From positions 1,671-18,659 of the forward strand of contig DPWD01000305.1 of NCBI GenBank assembly GCA_003526465.1: a stretch of 16,989 nt of DNA. Reading direction: 5' to 3'. The stretch's first letter is position 1. Every line of letters starts with the position of its first letter. Under the pieces are notes generated by a model. That model searched no databases. It was not told the DNA's origin and saw nothing but the letters and a program-made list of their open reading frames with translations. This stretch comes from Hyphomonadaceae bacterium (lineage in GTDB: Bacteria > Pseudomonadota > Alphaproteobacteria > Caulobacterales > Aquidulcibacteraceae). Below are positions 5,716 through 13,757 of this stretch, piece after piece. Position numbers and translations under genes: made by a program.

Positions 5716-7170
5716 ATGAAACTGGTCCAGCACTTCACCGATTTCCTGAACGAGACGGTCAATCTCAACGAGACCCGCCTCACCCAACTCGACGACAGCG
5801 TCGAGGCGCTGAAGACCTTTATCCGTCAGTCGGATTGGAGGCCAAAGATCAAAGGATTCGAACCGCAGGGCTCTTGGGCGCACCGCACCATCATCAGGCC
5901 AGTCGAAGGCAATCCGTTCGACGCCGACCTGTTGGCGCTGGTAGCGCCGGTCGATGGCTGGGACGCGAAGACCTACATCAGCGAACTCCGGCGCGTTTTT
6001 GCCGACAGCACCACCTACAAAGAAAAGGTGCGCCGTTTCTCCCATTGCGTCACGATCGAGTACGCGGCCGAGCGTAAAATCGACGTCGCGCCGTGCATTC
6101 TCGACCGCGGCGGCTTCATCCGGGCCGAAGTCTGCAATTTTGACGCAAACGCTTTCGAGCTCTCAAAGCCGCGTCGCTACACGAGGTGGATCAACGAGCG
6201 CGACGCGTGGGCGGGCTCAAACGGCCTGCGCAAAACGACACGGCTTGTGAAATATCTCCGCGACATCAAGACGACGTTCACTTGCCCGTCGTTTCTGCTC
6301 ACGACGCTACTCGGTGCGCGCATCAATTCCCTCGACTCCGCAAATACGACCGACTTCGCTGATACGCCGACAGCACTCAAGACCATCTTCGCCCGCTTGG
6401 ACGATTGGTTGCAGCAACAGAACGGCGTCCCGCCCATCGTCAATCCGGTACTCCCAAGCGAAGTGCTAAGTGGCGTGTGGACCGAGGCCCAATTCACCAA
6501 TTTTCGCGACAAGATCCACACCTATCGAGGATGGATCGACGACGCCTATAACGAGATCGATCGCGACGAGAGCATTGGTAAGTGGCGCCGTGTCTTTGGG
6601 GACGAATTCGCATCCAGCGTCACCGTGGAGAAAGCGGCCAACATCTCAACCGCAGCGCGCGATTATCTCGACACCACATCGCTGACGCCGCGAGCCTTCG
6701 ACGGCGATCTCGTCGATTTCTTCGCCCGGCTGGGAAAGAACGCCATTCCGCCGTGGTTCAAGTCGCTGCCTCACAAGCAGCGCCCGAAATGGCGCCGCGC
6801 CGAGAAGGCCGTTTTTGGTGTGACAGTCTCAGCTACACTGCACGACGCGAAGAACGGCGTATGGCTCACCAGCTTAACGGGATCTGACGAACCGTTGGCC
6901 AAATATCGCTGGATCCAGTTTCAATTGAGAACGTCCACGGGAATGCCGCTCGGTCCCGACTACGAAATCCATTGGCGTATCACCAACACTGATCTGGCCG
7001 CTCACCGGGCCGGGTGTTTGCGCGGCGGTTTTGAAAAGGCCAATGACGGCTCATCGCATTGGGAGAAGCTGGAATATCGCGGCATTCATTGCGCCGAGGC
7101 CTTCGTCGTGCGCAAACGCGATCAGGCGCTCGTCGCCGAGAGCGAGATATTCTATGTGCCTATCCAATAG
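5716..7170 (+). CDS. CBASS CD-NTase (SMODS) with C-terminal AGS_C-type domain
   Basis: Cyclic-oligonucleotide synthase of a CBASS anti-phage system; on sensing infection such enzymes make a cyclic di- or trinucleotide that activates the neighbouring effector. The ATG at 5716 (484 residues) gives the usual family start MKLVQHFTDFLNETVNLNET; a GTG at 5704 is the alternative. The polymerase-beta-like active site is complete: Gly52-Ser53 (QGSWAHRT), Asp69 and Asp71 (FDADLLALV) and Asp123 (ERKIDVAPC). The middle (170-310) is the helical OAS-like lobe. Residues about 360-484 match the adenylyl/guanylyl and SMODS C-terminal (AGS_C) domain: KYRWIQFQL, YEIHWRITNTD, RGGFEKANDG, YRGIHCAEAFVV. It is divergent from abiEi and directly upstream of the S-4TM gene. 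The product nucleotide cannot be deduced from sequence alone. Confidence 0.93.
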   Translation: MKLVQHFTDFLNETVNLNETRLTQLDDSVEALKTFIRQSDWRPKIKGFEPQGSWAHRTIIRPVEGNPFDADLLALVAPVDGWDAKTYISELRRVFADSTTYKEKVRRFSHCVTIEYAAERKIDVAPCILDRGGFIRAEVCNFDANAFELSKPRRYTRWINERDAWAGSNGLRKTTRLVKYLRDIKTTFTCPSFLLTTLLGARINSLDSANTTDFADTPTALKTIFARLDDWLQQQNGVPPIVNPVLPSEVLSGVWTEAQFTNFRDKIHTYRGWIDDAYNEIDRDESIGKWRRVFGDEFASSVTVEKAANISTAARDYLDTTSLTPRAFDGDLVDFFARLGKNAIPPWFKSLPHKQRPKWRRAEKAVFGVTVSATLHDAKNGVWLTSLTGSDEPLAKYRWIQFQLRTSTGMPLGPDYEIHWRITNTDLAAHRAGCLRGGFEKANDGSSHWEKLEYRGIHCAEAFVVRKRDQALVAESEIFYVPIQ

Positions 7171-7194
7171 CGCGACGAGCACGAGGGCCGGACG

Positions 7195-8088
7195 TTGAAC
7201 GACATCCCCGACCAGCAGAACAGCGAGCGATCGCTCACGCTGATGCGAGCTCGCCAGCGCATCTATGCCAACGCGACGGCGCTTCAAATTCTTCAACTGG
7301 CCACAACGGTGCTCGCGCCGACGATCCTCGCCATCGTCGCGCTAAATGTCCCTGCCTGGCGGGCCCAGCTCGCAGCGACCAGCCTCCTCCTGCTGCTGAT
7401 CGACATCTTATTCCTCGATCGCCTCCAGGCGCGGCTGTTGCGCCAGGCGGCGAAAGTCGCCGAGCAATTCGATTGCGAGGTTCTCCAGCTGGCGTGGAAC
7501 GCCTTTGTCGCCGGCGCCAAGCTCGATTGGGAAGACATCCAGGGCGCCGCCGCCGCCTATCCCAAGAATGAAAAGGCGCTGGCCGCAATCCGCGACTGGT
7601 ATCCTCCAGTTGTCGGCCGCGCGCCGCTCCATGTGGCGCGCATCATCTGTCAGCTCACCAATATGCGCTACGACACGAAATTGAGAGAGCGATGGGCCGC
7701 GATCCTCGTCGCCCTACCTTTTCTAGCAGTCGTCGCGGGCTTTGCGGCGTGGGCGACGATGGGCCTTACGCTGGCCGCCGTCGTGCTCAGCATCTTCGTG
7801 CCGGCGACGCCGATCGTGGTCTGGGCATTGCGCGAAACGTTTCGCCACCGCGACGCCGCGCGCGCGCAGAAAGCGATCAAGGGCGCCGCGGAAACGCTTT
7901 GGCCTAGCATCCGCGAGCGCCGCGAAACCGAATGCACGAACCGGGCGCGCGAGTTTCAAGACGCCATCTATCAGCGCCGCGCTTTGAGCCCGCTTGTCTT
8001 CCCGCTCGTTTACCATTTGCTGCGCGACGAGATGGAAGAGCAGATGCACAAGGGCGCCGAAGAACGGCTCAACGAAGCTGGCTACTAG
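7195..8088 (+). CDS. CBASS effector, S-4TM family pore-forming protein
   Basis: Predicted inner-membrane effector that would open or disrupt the membrane when the cyclic nucleotide from the upstream CD-NTase binds. It starts at TTG 7195, with GAGGG (7183-7187) 7 bases before it, and has 297 residues. The N-terminus MNDIPDQQNSERSLTLMRAR and the CEVLQLAWN segment (94-102) are typical of the SMODS-associated 4TM family. Four membrane segments are visible as two pairs: about 30-51 and 56-74, then 168-188 and 192-212. A soluble region lies between the pairs and a charged C-terminus follows. The 24-bp gap after the CD-NTase implies one operon. No ubiquitin-like, HORMA or TRIP13 accessory gene is present, so this is a minimal type I CBASS. 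The pore-forming mechanism is predicted for the family, not shown by this sequence. Confidence 0.88.
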   Translation: MNDIPDQQNSERSLTLMRARQRIYANATALQILQLATTVLAPTILAIVALNVPAWRAQLAATSLLLLLIDILFLDRLQARLLRQAAKVAEQFDCEVLQLAWNAFVAGAKLDWEDIQGAAAAYPKNEKALAAIRDWYPPVVGRAPLHVARIICQLTNMRYDTKLRERWAAILVALPFLAVVAGFAAWATMGLTLAAVVLSIFVPATPIVVWALRETFRHRDAARAQKAIKGAAETLWPSIRERRETECTNRAREFQDAIYQRRALSPLVFPLVYHLLRDEMEEQMHKGAEERLNEAGY

Positions 8089-8198
8089 AGCGAGTGCGAG
8101 AACAATCAAACATATCGAGCGCGCGCGATGCTGAGTGTTGACTTCCGCTGTCGCCGAGGCTTGCAGCCTGGCGCCGATTCGGCGTTTCCTGTCCGCTC

Positions 8199-9120
8199 AT
8201 GAACGCACTTTCTTCCCCGCCCGCCACGCCGATTTGGGCCGACAGCGACGTCAATAAGGCGCTTGCGCGTTTGGCCGACACGGCCGCGTCGAGGCGCGCC
8301 CAAACCATCGCCGGCGCCATCCATCGTGGTACCTTGGAGGAAAAGCTCGTCAGCGCTTTCGTCGGCGCGCGGCTTGCCGCCACAGGCTCGAACCGCACGT
8401 TGACCGGCGTGGCCGGCCACAGCGACGAGGATTATTTCGCGATCATCCCCGCCCATCTGCTCAAGGCCGATTCCCAGGCGAGCCTGGACGACTTGGGCGC
8501 GGCTCTGCGCGAGCGCTTTCCACGCACGGCGATCCGCGTCGACCGCCCGTGCGTCCGCGTGCCCTTCGATGACGGCACCGAGACGATCGAGATCACGCCG
8601 GTGGCGCACATGGGCTACACGCTTCTGGGCTTCCCGCAATTCCTGATCCCGGATGGGACGGGAGGATGGGAGCCGAGCGCGCCGGAGAGTCACAATGCCT
8701 ACGTCCATGACATTGACATCGCCTTCGGCGGCGACGTGCGCCGCCTCATCGTCTTGGCCAAGATTTGGAAATACGAGCGCAATGTGGCGATCCGCTCCTT
8801 TTTCATCGAGATCACCTGCGCGCTCCACGCCTGTTCGCTGTATGCGCGCGGCGTACGGCGCATTGACCTCGCCGCCGACCTGCGCGCCTGGTTGGACATT
8901 CAAAAACGCTGCGCGCTCGACCGATCCCAGGTTTCGCCTCGACGGCCTGATGATTGATCCCTGCCGCACGCCGCTCTTGCGGCTCGAAGCCCTCGGCCGC
9001 ATCGACACCGCGCTCGGGCGCGCCGACAACGCAATGGGCGCGGAATATCGCGGCGACGGCGCGGGCGCGCTCACATCATGGTCGGGCGCGATCGGCGCAC
9101 GCCTGACAAGCGCGCGCTAG
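8199..9120 (+). pseudogene. Second CD-NTase-like nucleotidyltransferase, one apparent frameshift
   Basis: Starting at ATG 8199, the frame encodes an OAS/CD-NTase-like nucleotidyltransferase. Gly63-Ser64 (ATGSNRTLTG) is followed by Asp76-x-Asp78 (GHSDEDYFAII) and a likely third acid, Glu131 (TIEITP). Helical-lobe segments SHNAYVHDIDIAFGGDVRRL, IVLAKIWKYERN and VAIRSFFIEITCALHA follow. This frame ends at 8957 with an unlikely tail (SQVSPRRPDD). From about 8905 the neighbouring frame continues the expected C-terminus (DGLMIDPCRTPLLRLEALGR, IDTALGRADNAM, GALTSWSGAIGARL) to a TAG at 9118-9120. A single indel near the A5 run at 8902-8906 would restore a protein of about 306 residues. It may be a real mutation, a programmed shift or a sequence error. 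It lies 110 bp after the CBASS effector and 95 bp before the AAA ATPase on the same strand. The exact CD-NTase clade is not determined. Confidence 0.75.
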
Positions 9121-9215
9121 GCTCCAGCAATGTCCAAGCCAATGTCAGTGGCTTTTGACGCCGTGCGCATTAGGATCGCGCGGTCCGCCCTGTTCTATTC
9201 AGCGTAATCAGCTCC

Positions 9216-11510
9216 GTGAGAGCAAAAGTGCTCAAGAAAATAATCACCATAAGGAACGTTGGCCGATTTCGGAATTCGGCCGCTACGGGCAATCCCCAGC
9301 TCGCCAAGCTCACTTTGATTGTTGGCGCAAACGGTTTCGGCAAGACAACAATCTGCGCGGTGCTACGCTCGCTGCAATCGGGCGATGCCTCACACATCGC
9401 TGGTCGCAAGACCCTTGGCGTGACCGACGCGGCGAGCGTCGAGTTGCTGCTCGACGGCGGCGCTACGAAGTTCGACGGTCAGGCCTGGAGCCTCGCTGAA
9501 CCCGCCATCGCGATCTTCGACGGCGTGTTCGTGGCCGACAATGTGCATTCCGGCGAGGTCGTCGACATCGCCCACAAGCGCAATCTCTACCGCGTCATCA
9601 TCGGTGATGTTGGCGCAAGGCTCGCCAAGGAAGACGACGAGCTGGCGGCGGCGAGCCGTGCGAAAACCGGAGAAATCACGACCGCCACGCGCGCGTTGCA
9701 GCCGCATGTCCCCACCGGCATGACGATCGACGACTTCCTGGCGCTCGATAACTTAGAAGACATCGACGAACCGATCGCAGATCAAGAGCGCCAGCTCGAA
9801 ACTGCGCGCCAGACCGGCGCCATTCGCGACCGCGCGGCGCTCACCAAATTCGCGTTGCCTGCTGTGCCCGAGGATCTCGCCGATCTACTTGGACACACCA
9901 TCGACGACGTGGCGGAGGACGCAGAGCGCTTGCTGGCCGAGCACTTGAGCGCACACAAGATGGAAGGCAGCAGCAAATGGATCGGCGACCGTGTCGATGG
10001 GCTATGCGACGACTGCCCCTTCTGCGGCCAAGATATCCGTGGTCTTCCGCTGATCGCGGCGTTTCGCGCCGTCTTTGGCGCGCGCTACAAGGAGCTCGCC
10101 GGCGAGATCGCGGCGATGAAGATCAAGGTCCAGCAGGAATTCCGCGACGCTGTTCTTGGGCAACTCAATCTCATTGCAGAGCGCAATAAGGGCCACCTAG
10201 AGTTTTGGCAGAAACACTGCACGTTCCCGACGGATTCGCGCGCGCTGCCCACAAATGCTGTGGCTGCGGCCCGCGAACTAGGCGCAGCCGCGATCGCACT
10301 CCTTGAGCGCAAGGCGGCAGCGCCGCTCGAAGCGACTGCGCTCGATGGCAAGTATTCCGACGCGCTGAGCGCGTTCGGCGCAACCGAAATCGAGATGGAG
10401 GCAGTCAATACGGCGATCGCCGCCGCCAATGAGATGATCGCCGCCAAGAAGACGGCCACCGAGGCGGTGGACTCGAAACTCGTGGAATCGGTGCTGATAA
10501 GGCTGAAGGCAATGAAGGCACGCCATAGTGACGCGGTCGCGCCACTTTGCGCCGAGGTCATTACGCTGACCGGCGCCAAGAGTGACATCGACAAGCGCAA
10601 GGAAGCGGCGCGCGCGAAGCTCGATGCGCATACGCAAGGCGTCGTGAAGCCCTATGAGCGTCGCATCAACCACTTTCTCGATGCATTCAATGCCGGTTTC
10701 ACCATCGCGGAGACCAAACACGCCTACCCTGGCGGGTATGCCTCATCGAGCTATCAGCTGGTCATCAACAATACGGCCATCGAACTCGGCGGCGCCAACA
10801 CACCCTCGAGCGAACCGAGCTTCAAGAACACGCTGAGTTCTGGCGACCGCACGACGTTGGCGCTCGCCTTTTTCCTGGCCTACCTCGAACGCGACACCGA
10901 GATTAGCAAAAAGCTCGTCGTGTTTGACGATCCATTCAACAGCCAGGACGCCTTCCGGCGGCGCCAGACCGTCCACGAAATCATGAAGGTCGCGGACGCG
11001 TGCGAGCAGGTGATGGTGTTGTCACACGACGCCACTTTCCTGAAGCAGATCTGGGACAAGGCGCCGGCTAGTACGCGCGTTGCGCTCACTATCGCCGACC
11101 ACCGGGCGCTGGGCTCGAAACTCATGCCGATTGATCTCGACAAGGCTTGCCAAGGTCGCACCGCGACCGACATTGACGACCTGCAGACGTACCTCACGGG
11201 TGGCGCGGGCGCGTTGATCGACCTCATCCGCAAAATGCGCGTCGTGCTCGAAACCTATTGCCGCACCACCTACCCGACGAGCTTCGCACCGAACGATTGG
11301 TTGGGAGACATGGTCCGCAAAATTCGCGAAGGCGGCGACGCCCATTCCGCCCAGCCACTCTATGACGAACTCGGCCAGATCAACGCCTACACGAGCCAGT
11401 ATCACCACGGTGAGGATCTGGGTGACCTTACCCCCGATCAAATCGATCCGACGGAGCTGACCGGCTTTGTGCGCCGAACGCTGAAAATCGTGAACGCGCT
11501 CCAAGCGTAA
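9216..11510 (+). CDS. AAA_13-family ATPase, RloC/PrrC-like, candidate anticodon nuclease
   Basis: A 764-residue SMC/Rad50-like ATPase of the AAA_13 type that includes the tRNA anticodon nucleases PrrC and RloC. Seen: Walker A GANGFGKTT (37-45); helical arms (about 135-250 and 285-475) flanking Cys267-Pro-Phe-Cys270, placed like the zinc hook of RloC; ABC signature LSSGD (540-544); Walker B and D-loop VVFDDPFNSQD (568-578); and the H-loop His604 (VLSHDATF). The C-terminal 100 residues contain Arg675-x3-Glu679 and His710, spacing close to the Arg-x3-Glu...His triad reported for the PrrC ribonuclease. A second candidate is the HH pair at 730-731. GTG 9216 is taken as start; GTG 9228 is possible. 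It would act in the cytoplasm, with nucleotide state controlling a nuclease domain. The ATPase family is firm; the RNase role is inference. Confidence 0.82.
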   Translation: MRAKVLKKIITIRNVGRFRNSAATGNPQLAKLTLIVGANGFGKTTICAVLRSLQSGDASHIAGRKTLGVTDAASVELLLDGGATKFDGQAWSLAEPAIAIFDGVFVADNVHSGEVVDIAHKRNLYRVIIGDVGARLAKEDDELAAASRAKTGEITTATRALQPHVPTGMTIDDFLALDNLEDIDEPIADQERQLETARQTGAIRDRAALTKFALPAVPEDLADLLGHTIDDVAEDAERLLAEHLSAHKMEGSSKWIGDRVDGLCDDCPFCGQDIRGLPLIAAFRAVFGARYKELAGEIAAMKIKVQQEFRDAVLGQLNLIAERNKGHLEFWQKHCTFPTDSRALPTNAVAAARELGAAAIALLERKAAAPLEATALDGKYSDALSAFGATEIEMEAVNTAIAAANEMIAAKKTATEAVDSKLVESVLIRLKAMKARHSDAVAPLCAEVITLTGAKSDIDKRKEAARAKLDAHTQGVVKPYERRINHFLDAFNAGFTIAETKHAYPGGYASSSYQLVINNTAIELGGANTPSSEPSFKNTLSSGDRTTLALAFFLAYLERDTEISKKLVVFDDPFNSQDAFRRRQTVHEIMKVADACEQVMVLSHDATFLKQIWDKAPASTRVALTIADHRALGSKLMPIDLDKACQGRTATDIDDLQTYLTGGAGALIDLIRKMRVVLETYCRTTYPTSFAPNDWLGDMVRKIREGGDAHSAQPLYDELGQINAYTSQYHHGEDLGDLTPDQIDPTELTGFVRRTLKIVNALQA

Positions 11511-11526
11511 AGCGGCGGGCCGATCA

Positions 11527-11649
11527 TCATAGACCGTCGCCATATCGTGCTTCCATGATCCGGCCGAAGAAATCCTGGAACGCGTCTCCACTGAGCTGCC
11601 GCATCCGCAGTTCAAGGCCGATTGCCCACCAACATGCCTTTTCGGGTCC
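11527..11649 (-). pseudogene. 41-codon remnant of a defence-type gene (N-terminal block)
   Basis: On the minus strand, from 11649 to the TGA at 11529-11527, one frame reads KACWWAIGLELRMRQLSGDA then FQDFFGRIMEARYGDGL. I recognise this as the N-terminal block of large proteins (N-terminus typically L..R..SGDAFQDFF..VM...GDDFVRVRPFG.LGDKGCDGY) found in ABC-three-component and related defence operons. The match ends exactly where FVRVRP should follow. The next in-frame codon upstream is a TAA (about 11662-11664) with no start between; ATG 11604 is the only internal start. The rest of the gene is absent, so this is a fossil left by a deletion or replacement between the AAA ATPase and the GIY-YIG gene. 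The family assignment is from memory and should be tested by a search. Confidence 0.5.
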
Positions 11650-11713
11650 ATCACGCCCATGTTAGACCGTTCTGTCAGCGTCGATAAGGCGATCGTAAGT
11701 TTCGACCACGCCT

Positions 11714-12424
11714 TCAGACCTCGCTGTCCGTCTCCACCTCAACCGAGGCCGCGCCGCCAAGCGCCTCGAAGCGGCGTTCAGACAACCATTGCAGCCGCTT
11801 GGCTTGCGTGAGGAGAACGCGCCTTAGACCGCCCTGCACTTCGCGTTCGGCGATAACCTGGGTGAGACGAGAGATGATGAGCGCGCGTCGCGCGATCCTC
11901 GAGTCCATGTGTACGCGTAACTCGTGCACGCGGTCTGAGACGATGCGGCCGCGTAGAGACGCCGGCGGCTCGATCACCAAATCCCCGGGCGGAGGATCCT
12001 TCTCGTTTAGGATTGCCTTGAACTTCGACTCATCGACCGCTTTTTGCGTGATGATGCGCTCAAGCGCGTCGAGATGAGCGAGAGCTTCTGGCGTAGGCTT
12101 GTCGAGGCCATGGAATTGAGGCAAGGGCCACACTTCAATGTCCAAGACCTCGAAAGGATCGAGCACCGACATCGCGACCGCATCTGTGCGTTGATTTGTG
12201 AGGTGGCGTCGGATGCGGGTGCGTACCATCTCGCGAGTTTGGCCGACATAGATCGGCTCGCCATCATAGTCGAAGAAAGCGTAGACGCCCCATTTGTAGT
12301 TGCCGATCGGCGTGGAGACGCCGGAGGGGTCGACAAAAGTCGTGTTTAGGTAAGTTGTGAGCTGCGCACGGAGATCGGCCGTGTCAAAGGGCGGCGTATT
12401 GTCGGCGTCGGATGACTTGGCCAT
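11714..12424 (-). CDS. GIY-YIG family nuclease, probable restriction partner of the methyltransferase
   Basis: A 236-residue protein with a GIY-YIG nuclease fold in its first half. The signature strands are KWGVYAF (44-50) and EPIYVGQT (56-63). Further residues are in the expected order: Arg70 and His74 four apart (RTRIRRHL), Glu122 (LDALERIIT) and Asn140 (AILNEKDPP). The Arg/His/Glu/Asn set parallels the catalytic set of the GIY-YIG restriction enzyme Eco29kI. The C-terminal half (about 160-236) is helical and Arg-rich and may bind DNA. Its ATG lies 10 bp after the methyltransferase stop with GAGG in front, so the two are one operon in methyltransferase-then-nuclease order. A type II restriction endonuclease is the best reading; a nicking, repair or accessory nuclease cannot be excluded. 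The recognition site is unknown. Confidence 0.8.
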   Translation of the reverse strand: MAKSSDADNTPPFDTADLRAQLTTYLNTTFVDPSGVSTPIGNYKWGVYAFFDYDGEPIYVGQTREMVRTRIRRHLTNQRTDAVAMSVLDPFEVLDIEVWPLPQFHGLDKPTPEALAHLDALERIITQKAVDESKFKAILNEKDPPPGDLVIEPPASLRGRIVSDRVHELRVHMDSRIARRALIISRLTQVIAEREVQGGLRRVLLTQAKRLQWLSERRFEALGGAASVEVETDSEV

Positions 12425-12434
12425 CGCTTGGGCC

Positions 12435-12629
12435 TCAAGCCGCTTTGCGGCGGCCGCGAACGCTCTTGGGGGCGTTGGTGCGCGTCCCTGTCTTCGGCTT
12501 CTTCGCGGCGTTTGCCTTCTTGGCCTTCCTGGGCTTTGACGCCCCCTTCTTCGCGGACTTCTTAGCGGACGCCTTCTTGCCCTTTGCTTTCGCGGCGGCC
12601 GACTTCTTCTTGGCCGCCTTTTTCTTTGA
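12435..12629 (-). other. Histone-H1-like C-terminal tail of the methyltransferase
   Basis: Codons 377-440 encode a low-complexity basic tail: runs such as SKKKAAKKKS, SAKKSAKKGA and KAKKANAAKK, ending GRRKAA. It follows the last catalytic motif directly and carries no fold of its own. Eukaryotic H1 and bacterial AlgP/Hc-type proteins have similar composition. It is in frame, near the stop and without sign of frameshift, so it looks like a genuine domain rather than read-through. Confidence 0.85.
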
Positions 12630-13757
12630 ATTCGCCGTCACCACCGCAATCTGCGGTTCGATGATATTCTCCGCCAGATACTTGACGACGTTCACGACCA
12701 CGCCATCGCCGGTCAGATGATAGGCGTCGTTGTAGTTTTCGGGCAGCTTATAGCTATCGGGCAATCCCATAAGCCGCGCCGTTTCGCGCGCGGAAATGAG
12801 ACGCGAGCGAACGGTGTCACCCTCGACAATCAGCAGGAACTGCCGGCTTGAACCACCAGCAGGCGTTCTCAGACATCCCGACACATCGTCAAACCGCACC
12901 TCGACGCGTTGCACGGACTTGCCATTCTCAGTGCGGGTGCGGCGGTACATGCCGCCCGCCATCCGCCGTCCGGTCTGTTTGGCTGCCTCCACCTTCTCCA
13001 CGTTGACCGGCGACATCATGGAGAGGAGACGCTTGGTTTCCGCTTTGGTGTGCCATTTGACACCCGTAGGCTCCTCTTCAATCACGTCCACGAAGCAAGC
13101 GTTGCGCGTGGGTGGCGCGGGCATGCTCCACCAGATCCAGCGCTTCTGCAGCGCTGCCGGCAAAGCGAGATACGCGCGCTTTACGTTTGCCGGATGCCAG
13201 CGATCGACCTCTTCATTCAGTAGCGAGAGTTGACGCGGCGCTTGCGCGCGAGGAACGCCCACAAAGAAGAGCCTGGGCCGCGATTGCGGCACGAAATGTT
13301 GCGCGTCAACAAGCATGGCGCCAACATCGAAATCGATGTCGGCAAAAGCGCGGATGATGGCTTCGAAATCCTTGCCTTCGTGCGACGTGAGCGTGCCGGC
13401 CACGTTCTCGAGCACGATAACGCCCGGGGCTCGGCCTTCGCGGACTAGCTGCTCGACTAATCGCCAATAGGGCCAAAACGATCCGGAACGCGCACCTTCA
13501 AGGCCCTTGCCAGCTCCAGCGAGTGAGAGATCCTGACAGGGAAACGAGCCCCAGATGAGGTTGGGGGTTTGCTTGGGCAAGTCATGCAGCGCGATCGTAG
13601 CGACGTCGCCGACATGCAGTTCCTTGTCGCCCCAATTGGCTATGTAGCTCTGCGCTTTCTTGGGATCGAAATCATTGGCAAAAAGGCAGCGCCAATCTCC
13701 TCCAAGGCCCGCCCGCACCATGCCGCCGCCGGCGAAGAATTCGAAGAATGAGAACAT
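12435..13757 (-). CDS. DNA cytosine-5 methyltransferase with H1-like Lys/Ala tail
   Basis: Transfers methyl from SAM to C5 of cytosine in DNA, expected to protect the host from the adjacent nuclease. Of 440 residues, 1-370 form the enzyme: motif I FFEFFAGGGMVRAGL (4-18), motif IV GSFPCQDLSLAG with nucleophile Cys74, motif VI VLENVAG (115-121), motif VIII QSRPRLFFVGV (158-168), a variable target-recognition region (about 175-315) and motif X VVVNVVKYLAENI (353-365). From about 377 the protein is almost only Lys, Ala, Ser and Arg (AAKKKSAAAKAKGKKASAKK and onward) to the end, like histone-H1/AlgP-type tails; this is unusual for the family and probably binds DNA non-specifically. The start at 13757 has GGGGAGGG ahead of it. 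The base it recognises cannot be read from the sequence. Confidence 0.93.
   Translation of the reverse strand: MFSFFEFFAGGGMVRAGLGGDWRCLFANDFDPKKAQSYIANWGDKELHVGDVATIALHDLPKQTPNLIWGSFPCQDLSLAGAGKGLEGARSGSFWPYWRLVEQLVREGRAPGVIVLENVAGTLTSHEGKDFEAIIRAFADIDFDVGAMLVDAQHFVPQSRPRLFFVGVPRAQAPRQLSLLNEEVDRWHPANVKRAYLALPAALQKRWIWWSMPAPPTRNACFVDVIEEEPTGVKWHTKAETKRLLSMMSPVNVEKVEAAKQTGRRMAGGMYRRTRTENGKSVQRVEVRFDDVSGCLRTPAGGSSRQFLLIVEGDTVRSRLISARETARLMGLPDSYKLPENYNDAYHLTGDGVVVNVVKYLAENIIEPQIAVVTANSKKKAAKKKSAAAKAKGKKASAKKSAKKGASKPRKAKKANAAKKPKTGTRTNAPKSVRGRRKAA

Noticed and set aside
8106..9074. 322-codon minus-strand frame opposite the second NTase
   Set aside because: Antisense shadow; the plus strand carries GS/DxD motifs in both pieces of the frameshifted gene.
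12412..12720. Plus-strand hydrophobic Phe/Ala-rich frame resembling a membrane protein
   Set aside because: It is the complement of the Lys/Ala repeat tail of the methyltransferase, which is in frame with conserved motifs.
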